DNA from: Mixophyes australis
Taxonomy: Eukaryota > Chordata > Amphibia > Anura > Limnodynastidae
Reading direction: 5' to 3'
DNA length: 64,000 nucleotides
Assembly (NCBI GenBank): GCA_036250195.1
Contig: JAVHZZ010000011.1
Span: 53,320,811 to 53,384,810, forward strand
Shown here: positions 56,206-64,000 of the stretch, in pieces
How the letters are laid out: each line of letters begins with the position of its first letter
How positions within the stretch are numbered: the first letter of the stretch is position 1
Translations under genes and position numbers: made by a program
The notes under the pieces: generated by a model
What the model saw: the letters and a program-made list of their open reading frames with translations, nothing else
What the model was told of the DNA's origin: nothing
The model's database searches: none

Positions 56206-56936
56206 TTACAGGAAGTGTCGCCGCCATCTAAACAAAGTTCAACATCAAGCTCCGCCCTAACAATGGAGGGGGCGGAGCTTCAACCCCGCTGGGCCTACCG
56301 GTGGATTGACCGGCTGTCCGGCGGGCCAGTCCGAGGCTGTCAATGGGGAATGTATTATATTACATCCAAAGCAGTAGATTCAAGCAAGATGATGTATAAG
56401 AAATAATAATTGGAAAATTGTTATGAATGGCATCATATATATCAATATAGCACAATAATCTGAAACTCAATGATCCTTCAATAAAAAATGTTTACATATA
56501 TTCATTGAAGTTGTAAAGTAGGTAACTCCGTATTGATAACACAGTTACTGTTTCAGCCAGATGGTATAATGAGCTGTAATTAGTAGAGATGGGCGGGTCC
56601 GGTTCCCCGAGAACCGAACCCACCCGAATGTTGGGTATCCGAGTACCGAGCTGAGTAGCTCGGTACTCTCGCGCCCGCTCCGAATCCAAATCGAGGCCGA
56701 ACGTCATTGTGACGTCGTCGGATCTCGGGGCTCGGTTCTCACGATAATTCAAGATTATAAATACACGCCTCCACAGCAATCCATCACCATTTGACAGAGG
56801 GAGAGAGCAGGGTGTAGTCACAGGCTGATTAGAGCAGGGACAGAGAATACAATAATCTGGTACCAATTGTGCTAACAAAAATCGCTAGAGAAGAGAGGAG
56901 GATAGAGGATTTTATTTTTTTTCAATATTTGGCAGT

Positions 56937-57840
56937 CCCCAGTGCTTTTGGGGTGTCCCCCATAATTGTGCATAGATATTTCTGGCTGTCAAAATTACTA
57001 TCTGTCAGCAGTATCTACCAAATACTTTTTAGCACTCCCCAATGCTTTTGGTGTGTCCCCCATAATTGTGCATAAATATTTCTGGCTGTCAAAATTACTA
57101 TCTGTCAGCAGTATCTACCAAATAATTTTTAGCACTCCCCAGTGCTTTTGGGGTGTCCCCCATAATTGTGCATAAATATTTCTGCCTGTCAAAATTACTA
57201 TCTGTCAGCAATATCTACCAAATACTTTTTAGCACTCCCCAGTGCTTTTGGGGTGTCCCCCATAATTGTGCATAGATATTTCTGGCTGTCAAAATTACTA
57301 TCTGTCAGCAGTATCTACCAAATACTTTTTAGCACTCCCCAGTGCTTTTGGGGTGTCCCCCATAATTGTGCATAAATATTTCTGGCTGTCAAAATTACTA
57401 TCTGTCAGCAGTATCTACCAAATACTTTTTAGCACTCCCCAGTGCTTTTGGTGTGTCCCCCATAATTGTGCATAAATATTTCTGGTTGTCAAAATTACTA
57501 TCTGTCAGCAGTATCTACCAAATACTTTTTAGCACTCCCCAGTGCTTTTGGGGTGTCCCCCATAATTGTGCATAAATATTTCTGGCTGTCAAAATTACTA
57601 TCTGTCAGCAGTATCTACCAAATACTTTTTAGCACTCCCCAGTGCTTTTGCGGTGTCCCCCATAATTGTGCATAAATATTTCTGGCTGTCAAAATTACTA
57701 TCTGTCAGCAGTATCTACCAAATAATTTTTAGCACTCCGCAGTGCTTTTGCGGTGTCCCCCATAATTGTGCATAAATATTTCTGGCTGTCAAAATTACTA
57801 TCTGTCAGCAGTATCTTACCAAATAATTTTTAGCACTACA
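56937..57840. repeat. 100-bp minisatellite x9 in hAT copy 2 leader
   Basis: Nine near-identical 100-bp units (AGTGCTTTTGGGGTGTCCCC, ATAATTGTGCATAAATATTT, CTATCTGTCAGCAGTATC). The overlapping 69-codon frames repeat every 100 bp, change frame with each unit and are artefacts. Confidence 0.95.
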
Positions 57841-57857
57841 AATGCTTTGGGCTGAGA

Positions 57858-58591
57858 ATGGATTCAAAGCAGTCCACATATGAGCAGAATGAGCAACCAG
57901 GTTCTGTCACCAGTCCTGATGATAGTGTTCCCAGTACGTCATCTGGGCAAGGCGATGTCAAACTACACAGTGTTTCGAAATCAGTCCAAAAAACAAAAAC
58001 AAAAAAAAAATTTACTGTGTTGAAGCGAAAAAGAAGTGTTACTGAGGAAAAGTTAAGTGCCGATAAAAAAAAAATTGCCAACATCCCATTCTACACACGC
58101 AATGGCAAAGAGAGAATGAGGCCTTCGCCTTTCTCTATTAGTGGCAGATCCAAAAATGTTACCGAGCCTATAAGTGGTGCACAACTACTCTTACGCGTCA
58201 AAGCCGAGCGCAAGATAACAGTAAGGCATTAGAGGGGAATGTTTGCTCTGAATCAGAAATGACACCAATCACTGTGGAGAGTCCATCCAACAGTGGGATG
58301 TCTGATCGTGAGCATTCTGTTAGTGTACCCATAAAGAAGGGTCCTTTCAGCAGTTCTGAGGATGTGTGCCTGAACAGCCCGAGTGTAGCCGGTGATACAC
58401 CAAGTGATGATGACACTTTGTCTTTAGAAAAGGATGTGGGAGAGATTTGGGTATCCGACGAGGGCGCTGATGATTATGCGGTTGATTGTGTAAGTCGTGC
58501 ACCAGAGGCAGCAGTGTGGCACCAGTGGCAGCAGTTCTGGTACGTGAGGTTCTGGCACCAATTTGCACTTTCCAAACACAAGCAGGGTTGA
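57858..58591 (+). pseudogene. hAT-encoded N-terminal protein remnant
   Basis: Two frames. The first (57858-58232) begins MDSKQSTYEQNEQPG, has VPSTSSGQGDV and a lysine-rich stretch ending in IANIPFYTRNGKERMRPSP. The second (58259-58591) is acidic and serine-rich (SDDDTLSLEKDVGEIW). The first parallels the start of hAT copy 1 (5814-6017, then NMPFTTRSGKERIRPWP encoded near 6046-6095). No zinc finger or catalytic motif remains. It is probably the non-catalytic N-terminus of the transposase gene. Confidence 0.55.
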
Positions 58592-58982
58592 CGCAGGTGG
58601 CAAACCACAACAGTTTGACATCTGGGCTGGTTTGAAGGATTTGTCAAAAAAATGTGTGACCTTGACCATAACTCCAACCAATCCTACTATTAACATGCAA
58701 AGGATGGTGGAAGGCCTATCAGGGATAAAAACTGTATTTTTCCTAATTTGCACTAATAATGTTTGGGTGTAATATACACCCAAAGACGAGTGCTCAATTG
58801 CTAAGAGTCATTGATGAAGAAGAAGACAAGCAGGCTTGTCTGTAGAATTTGTAGGCAAATTATGCTGCCTTATATAGGTAACACCCAAAGAGAAGAGCTC
58901 CATTGCTCCATTGCTAATTGTAATTGCTGAAATAGAAATAATAGGGCTGACAGTCCAAGAACTCGCTGAAAAATGACGAAAC

Positions 58983-59210
58983 ATGGATGAGGATCCAAGA
59001 TGGTTAAGGTCCCTACCTCTACTGAGTGTGGCTTTAAAAACGCTACAAAGGATAGACAACTCTTGCCAGGATTTGTGTAAAAATAATTCCACACTTAAGA
59101 GGTGGATTATTGGTCTTATGCCCCGGCATAACAATGGCCTTTTTGTTATCACTGGAAAGAACTGCAGCAATTTTTGTTTTCAAGTGTATGAAAATCATAT
59201 TGTGACATAG
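58983..59210 (+). pseudogene. Small hAT-internal open frame
   Basis: A 75-codon frame starting MDEDPRWLRSLPLLSVALK; I do not recognise it. It may be a rearranged remnant of the transposase C-terminus. Confidence 0.25.
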
Positions 59211-59486
59211 GAGGTGGTCAAAATTGAATAAAAAATGACTGGAAATTAGTGTTACTGAGGTTAATTATAATGTAGCTACAAAATAATACCTAAATTATAT
59301 TATTTTACCACCAATAAATGTAATTTTTTTAACAAATTGCAAAACAAAACCAAACAAAACCAAAACCAAAACCAAAACACGCAAGGGCGGTTTTGCAAAA
59401 CCAAAACCAAAACACGACGGTAATCCAGATCCAAAACCGAATACAAAACCAAAACACGGGGGTCAGTGACCATCTCTAGTAATTAG

Positions 59487-59739
59487 TGCAGAACCCTCAG
59501 GAATGGGGAAACAATACACAGTACCAAATATGGCAGATATTGTCAAATGAACTTGTAACACTTATCCAATGGAGTTTTAATAGGAAACTGGAGAACGCAA
59601 TGAATAGTAAATATGTCGATTCTTAGGTCCAAATGGTAGGCTCTAAACCCCGGGGTTATAAATCTCACAAAACAATCCCAATGATATAAGCAAAATGTAG
59701 TAGGCTGACGTGTTTCTCCGCTGTAAATGCTGTTTCATC
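59487..59739. other. Unassigned, with a hammerhead-like motif near 59710-59741
   Basis: On the minus strand TTGATGA (59741-59735) is followed after 18 bases by GAAA (59716-59713) and ACACGTCAG. This resembles a degraded version of the motif at 30111-30154. The first core base is changed and stem II is weak. Confidence 0.25.
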
Positions 59740-60232
59740 AAAGGCAATAGCCTATTTCTGTGTGACCAACGACACTGAGACTGGTGAGTGACAAAGAACA
59801 ATGTGACTTGAGAGTGACAAGAACACTGTTTCCCCTGCTTTTGTGTGACCAACATGACTGAGACTGGAGAGGGACAAGAACATTTCTGTATGAGCAATGG
59901 TACAGAGCAATGTGACTATAGAGTGAAAAGAACACTGCCATCCCTCCTGTTTCTGTATGAGCAATGGCACAGAGCAATGTCACTGGAGACTTAGAAGAAC
60001 ACTGCCACCCCTCCTGTTTTCTGTGTGTGCTGTGGTACTCAGCAATGTAAGTGGAGAGTGACAAGAACACTGCCACTTGTCCTGTTTCTGTGTATGCTAT
60101 GGCACAAAGCAATGTCACTGGAGACTGCCAAGAACACTACCACCCCTCCTCTTTCTGTTTCATCAATGACACTGCCGAACTGCACTGGAGACTGCCAAGA
60201 ACCCTGCTACCCCTTCTGTGTCTGTCTGTGAA
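59740..60232. repeat. ~68-bp minisatellite
   Basis: About seven degenerate copies of a unit with ACAAGAACACTGCCACCCCT, CCTGTTTCTGTGTGAGCAATG and CAGAGCAATGTCACTGGAG. The 126-codon minus frame inside it is an artefact. Confidence 0.88.
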
Positions 60233-60416
60233 ATGTCACCGGATCTCTGTGGAGGGCGGTACTTATAGAATCCAAAACTAGCGAGATCCAACGACACAAC
60301 AATGACATTCTGCCTCATTTTCAGTTCAGAGGAAAAGTGCTGAGTTGACTGGGCTCTGTTCTCAGATCTGCAATGTTCAGGTGGGCTCAGTTTAAAACTG
60401 AGCCCGTGCATCTTTA
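59740..60416 (-). mobile_element. hAT 5' end with its own minisatellite, inverted
   Basis: 60240-60416, read on the minus strand, starts CTAAAGATGCACGGGCTC and continues with GAGAACAGAG and GTCGTTGGATCTCGC, matching in order the first ~170 bp of hAT copy 2 (TAGAGATGGGCGGG ... GTCGTCGGATCTCGG). About seven ~68-bp repeats then follow where copy 2 has its 100-bp repeats. It is truncated near 59740. Confidence 0.65.
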
Positions 60417-61671
60417 GTTAAAACCATACACTCAGTTTAGTTTAAGCTAAATTAAGAAAGAAGCAGTAGGGTCTATCCACTAGGCTAGGCGGTTGTCTAT
60501 TTTAAGAGATATCCAACTAAAGCAATCCTTTAAAGGAAGTTGGGCACAATCAAACAAGTGTAGAATGTATTTACAAATTTATACTAAAGGTAGGGCTGGT
60601 CATTTTGAAAAAAGAAGAGGTATGCAGTCTAGAAATATTACTTTCTGCTGGACAAATAGTTACTACCAAGCACTGGTTAAAAAAAAATGTAAAAAAATTC
60701 TTTAACTGCAAATACGTACTTTAACAGACTTGAGTCAGCAAGTACTTTATAAAAGAGTGAACTATCACAAAAAATGTCCAATTGAAATGAAAATCAGGCG
60801 GACAATATATATTTTATTATTTTTATTTGCCACCACAAAAATATCTAGATAGAATACATTACAAACACTACCCCAGAAAAAACATTTGCATATCATCAAG
60901 TGATATTTCACATTTATAACTAAATTTAACCATACATCTCCCAGCAATGGGAAATACATTGCTTTACTGAACAATAAAAACCCATAATGATTTATGTTTA
61001 AAAAAGCAAAGCTGAACTTCCCCCTTTGCTATTGTTATGGCTTTCTACTGCAGGGCGATGTGTTTGCCTAGATAAACTGTAGATTCCTGCTGCTACAAGT
61101 ATTCAGTTTATATTTTTCAGCTCTGCAAGATTTCTCTGTAGAGCAATGAGGAGTTAGTCAATTCTCTTTTGTCAGCATTATTTACAGTGTATGCTTACTG
61201 TAAAGGAGACATGGCTATCTTGTGAGAAATAGTGATTCAAGATGAATACACAAAACTAAAGACCTTCTAGGCAATAGCAGCCAAATACAAATATGGTGGT
61301 TTATTAAAGTAAATATTAGTGATCTAGTGACCTATTTGTAGCCGGGGGCAGGGGGGAATCTTCCCTCCATAGTGGGCTAACTTGGTGTGAAGGGTCACTC
61401 TGTATGCCATATTGCAAATTACATTCAGTACTTTCTGCCCCGGCTAGCTGGTGGGTACGGGCAAACAATACCAGAAGACCCCCTCACCCTGAATACACGG
61501 GTGTTTAACACAGTCACATGTGGGCAGACTCTAGTGCAGTGGTGTGGTGCAGTGCAATGAAATATCGGGCACCAGGCCATCTCTGTCCAAAACAGAATAA
61601 AACTTTATTGCAACTCCTCTTCTTCTCCGGCACAGAAGAGCATAACGGTTGCAGATAACGGTTGTATAACC
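60417..61671. other. Unassigned sequence
   Basis: AT-rich to about 61300, then GC-richer text with no recognised family. No gene. Confidence 0.35.
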
Positions 61672-61943
61672 CATACTTGCCAACTCTCCCGGATTGTCGG
61701 GGAGACTCCCGCATTCTGCGAGAGTCTCCCGGACTCCCGGGCGAGTGTGGCAATCTCCCGAATTCTGCCCACTTCACTAAAAAGTGGGCAGAATTAGATC
61801 TCAAACGCTGCGATTCCCGGTGAATCGCGGCATTTGCCCCCCCCCCCGCTGTCAAATGACGCATTTTTGGCCGTCCCGCCCCCTTCACGCCCCCCTCCAC
61901 TGGCTGGCTCCCGGAAGGGAGCTGAAGAAAGTCAGCAAGTATG
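61672..61943. repeat. 272-bp hAT-like MITE
   Basis: It starts CATACTTGCCAACTCTCCC and ends GTCAGCAAGTATG (terminal CATACTTGC / GCAAGTATG). GTATAACC lies on both sides (61664-61671 and 61944-61951), a perfect 8-bp duplication. The GC-rich interior has CTCCCGG repeats and a C-run. It is non-coding. Confidence 0.9.
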
Positions 61944-62844
61944 GTATAACCACTTCAACTCCTCCAGCTCACACTTTGCAGTCATTACACAGCATAAGCA
62001 GAGCCAATCATATACACAGACAGATGGTAGGCATGGTCCAGAGGTTCTCACACTATGCTCGTGCGTACCATCCCCTACGTCGGGGACCCTCCTTTTAAAC
62101 TTGTAGCCATGCTGCCTTCATGCAGTGACCCCCCCTCAAGTATGGGGGTGCTTTCCAAGGGGCTCCTATTGCTGCTGTACAGATAATGGTGAATTATCCA
62201 GGGACCTCCCTTCATCTCTCTGCTGAAGCTGAATTTAGCTATTTGGGGGAACACTTTCAGAATATTTTATAGTTGTTGCATATCCCAGTTGTCAGGGATG
62301 TCTGCATCACCTCATCGTAGTCACACACTGGCTTGCTAACTCACAGTACTCCCTGACTGCAGGGCCCAACCGTACTGTTACACATGGCACTTTCCCTCCT
62401 GCTTAGGACACATGAATCAGTCTAACAGGGAATCTGGTCATGAACTCCCTCCCCAGGTGCTGACACTCATCGGGACTCTATCCAGGGGCTCTCTTTTCCC
62501 CCCTGCTGTCGTACAAATGTGCTTCCGTGGCAGCTGCCACTCACACACACCTATCCAGGGTCTCTGACTGCCATCCATCCATGCCTTTCTGTCTCAGGCA
62601 CTCTTTTTCAGCAGCTTCTGTCCTAAAAGGCTCTAACTTTCTGTTCGCATTTGTAGTGGGGGACTCTCCCCCTCTTATCCACTTTCATACCAGTGTGCCT
62701 CTGCCAACCCTTGAGACTCTTCTGGTACAACAGCAATTTCACATTTAAAGGGGTCTACAATCCAACTGACAGCATGTGAATCAGCAGCATTACCCCCGGG
62801 AATTTAATTTTTACCCCATTTGGGGTAATTTAACCCTGTTCCCT
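61944..62844. other. Unassigned sequence around the MITE
   Basis: Probably the continuation of the repeat or host sequence interrupted by the MITE. No gene is called. The 104- and 90-codon frames at 61784-62106 run through the MITE. Confidence 0.35.
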
Positions 62845-62998
62845 GACAACTGCTATAGACTGAGTGTGTCTGTGTTATGTTATTATAGAATGAGTGAGTG
62901 TGTCTGTGTTATGTTACTATAGAGTGAGTGTGTGGGCATAGTATGTTAATATAGAGTGTGAGTGTGTGTGTGTAAGTGTGTGTGTGTGTGTGTGTACT
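62845..62998. repeat. Tandem ~40-bp units and (GT)n microsatellite
   Basis: Three degenerate units with GAGTGTGT(CTGTGTTATGTTA) followed by TATAGAGTGAG, ending in an uninterrupted GT run at about 62972-62994. Confidence 0.8.
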
Positions 62999-63366
62999 TA
63001 CATTCATATGCTTATGGGGGCATTGACCTGTTTACACACCAACACTGTGGGGACCTGAGTCATAGTGGGGACAAAATTTGAGGTCCCCCACAAAGCTTTT
63101 CAAGGCTAATCAATGCAGGGGACTTTGCTGATATGCTCAGCATAAAAATCTGGTATGTCCCCATGAGTCACATTTGTGGGAACAAAAGTGTGCATGTGTC
63201 CAATGGGGAGGGGAGAAAGTGTGTGTGCCTCCCACCGCTATAGGCCAGTATGTATAGCAGGAGCAGGAAATGGAATTGACTGCATCCTGCTGCACTTTGT
63301 ACACCAAGCAGGTAAAGATGCAGTCAAATCCGTCTGCTGCTGAAGGTAAAGCGGGGACAGTGAAGC
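62999..63366. other. Unassigned sequence
   Basis: No feature. It may contain the 5' part of the gene fragment that follows. Confidence 0.3.
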
Positions 63367-64000
63367 ATGACAGAGCTCACCGGTAGCTATGACTATAGCC
63401 CAGAAAGCAGTGGAGATGAGTATGCCCCTGACACTTCAGAGGAGAGCATCTCAGACACCAGCGGTGATGCCCCATTGCCCACCAGCGCAGCAGAGTGCAG
63501 GTACCCAGAGATGAGTTCTATGTACGACTATTCTCAACTTTCTGCTAGCCGTGGGTCAGAGGGACAACACGGCATCTTTCCAAACACTATCCAGAAAAGC
63601 TCCAGGGCGTATATAAAAAAGCAGTATTGCCTGTACTGTGAGAAGCCCCTCTTAAAAATTGCCTGGCACATAAAGCATGTTCACCGCAATTAGACTGAAG
63701 TAGCCTGGACACATGAAGAGATGTAAGCTAAACTGAAGGGGCAAGAAGCTCACACCTGGCAAGAACAGAGTCCAGTCACTGTGTGCCTTTGATCAGCTTG
63801 TTCCACCTGACATCAGTGATGGCTTTTGGAAGCTCTTGAGTGACATGACCCAGGATGAAGTCTTACTCGCAGTCAAAAATGAGTGATGCATCATGCAGAT
63901 GGGACAGCATCTGTTCAACCGGGTCGGATCAGATGTTGGCAGGCACGAGTACATCCGTCAGAAGCTTAGAAAAATGGGCAGGCTACTGCTACAAGCCAGA
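63367..64000 (+). pseudogene. Zinc-finger/tyrosine-recombinase-like mobile gene fragment (Crypton-like?)
   Basis: Frame 63367-63693 has an acidic N-terminus and a C2H2-type finger, KQYCLYCEKPLLKIAWHIKHVHRN in two parts. After a gap and frame change, frame 2 from about 63746 reads GKNRVQSLCAF, VPPDISDGFWKLLSDMTQDEV and MGQHLFNRVGSDVGRHEYIR, with an in-frame TGA at 63884-63886 where the family has a tryptophan. I know this combination as a multi-copy vertebrate family whose C-terminus carries a phage-integrase-like domain. That part would lie beyond the window, so the Crypton-like assignment is inference. It is an internally deleted, interrupted copy. Confidence 0.45.

Larger units (their letters stand above)
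56584..59478 (+). mobile_element. hAT transposon copy 2, non-autonomous
   Basis: The left end TAGAGATGGGCGG and right end GTGACCATCTCTA are flanked by a perfect 8-bp duplication GTAATTAG (56576-56583 and 59479-59486). The left end has a GC-rich CGG/CCGA-repeated palindrome (56595-56745), as in copy 1. The interior has nine 100-bp tandem repeats, then coding remnants of an N-terminal protein, and a 3' end rich in CAAAACCAAAAC. No catalytic hAT transposase block (such as LDPRFK) was found, so movement would depend on another copy. Confidence 0.92.

Noticed and set aside
56937..57840. CRISPR-like regular repeats
   Set aside because: The units are 100 bp and directly tandem without unique spacers, in a vertebrate transposon. 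It is a minisatellite.

Overview
This is vertebrate nuclear DNA, and it looks like a repeat-rich intergenic or intronic stretch from an anuran amphibian (probably a frog outside Xenopus). The evidence is the repeat mix: palindromic MITEs with frog-type cores (TTACTAAA and ATTCATTAAGG termini, TTGGTTGCTATAGGCAAC core), tRNA-headed SINEs with an L2-type tail, L2, CR1, L1/Tx1 and DIRS-like retrotransposons, HARBI1-like, Tc1-like and hAT DNA transposons, and a gamma/epsilon-like endogenous retrovirus. I found no host gene, true tRNA, rRNA or CRISPR array. Almost every recognisable reading frame is a transposable-element relic. Species assignment is inference.

Left third (1-25 kb): MITEs and a SINE lead into a 4.0 kb hAT element (4773-8773, 8-bp target duplication matching at 7 of 8 bases). 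Next come a solo LTR packed with ~168-bp tandem repeats (9976-11359, 5-bp duplication), a 5'-truncated L1 with an open 450-codon ORF2 C-terminus (12823-14492), Harbinger and Tc1 relics, a CR1 relic (about 21.8-22.6 kb), and a HARBI1-like transposase pseudogene with a recognisable 260-bp GT-AG intron (22873-24132).

Middle (25-42 kb): a near-complete minus-strand L2 LINE is split into three pieces (25887-26528, 37995-38836, 39695-41790) by two later insertions. One is an 11.5 kb minus-strand provirus (26529-37994, 4-bp duplication AGAC) with paired LTRs, a gag to pol order joined by an in-frame UAG, and env; all its genes carry breaks. The other is an 858-bp solo LTR (38837-39694). The provirus is itself interrupted at the pol/env junction by a symmetric palindrome of about 1.8 kb, with 908-nt arms and a 1-nt centre, whose tip resembles a hammerhead ribozyme core. 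A diverged solo LTR of the same retrovirus family lies just left, inside the Harbinger element (24639-25463, duplication ATGG).

Right third (42-64 kb): a DIRS-like tyrosine-recombinase retrotransposon on the minus strand (about 43.35-47.4 kb) contains a nested SINE (43898-44248, duplication TTCTGTA). It is followed by two L1/Tx1-type fragments, a second hAT copy (56584-59478, perfect 8-bp duplication GTAATTAG) with nine 100-bp tandem repeats, an inverted end of another hAT copy with a ~68-bp minisatellite, a 272-bp hAT-like MITE (8-bp duplication GTATAACC), and a truncated zinc-finger/recombinase-like mobile gene at the right edge.

The main points for a second look are the symmetric palindrome with its hammerhead-like tip, the recurrence of a different minisatellite in the 5' leader of each hAT copy, the two solo LTRs with internal minisatellites, the UAG gag-pol junction, the 2A-like NPGP motif at the start of the L2 ORF, and the shared intron position in two Harbinger fragments.
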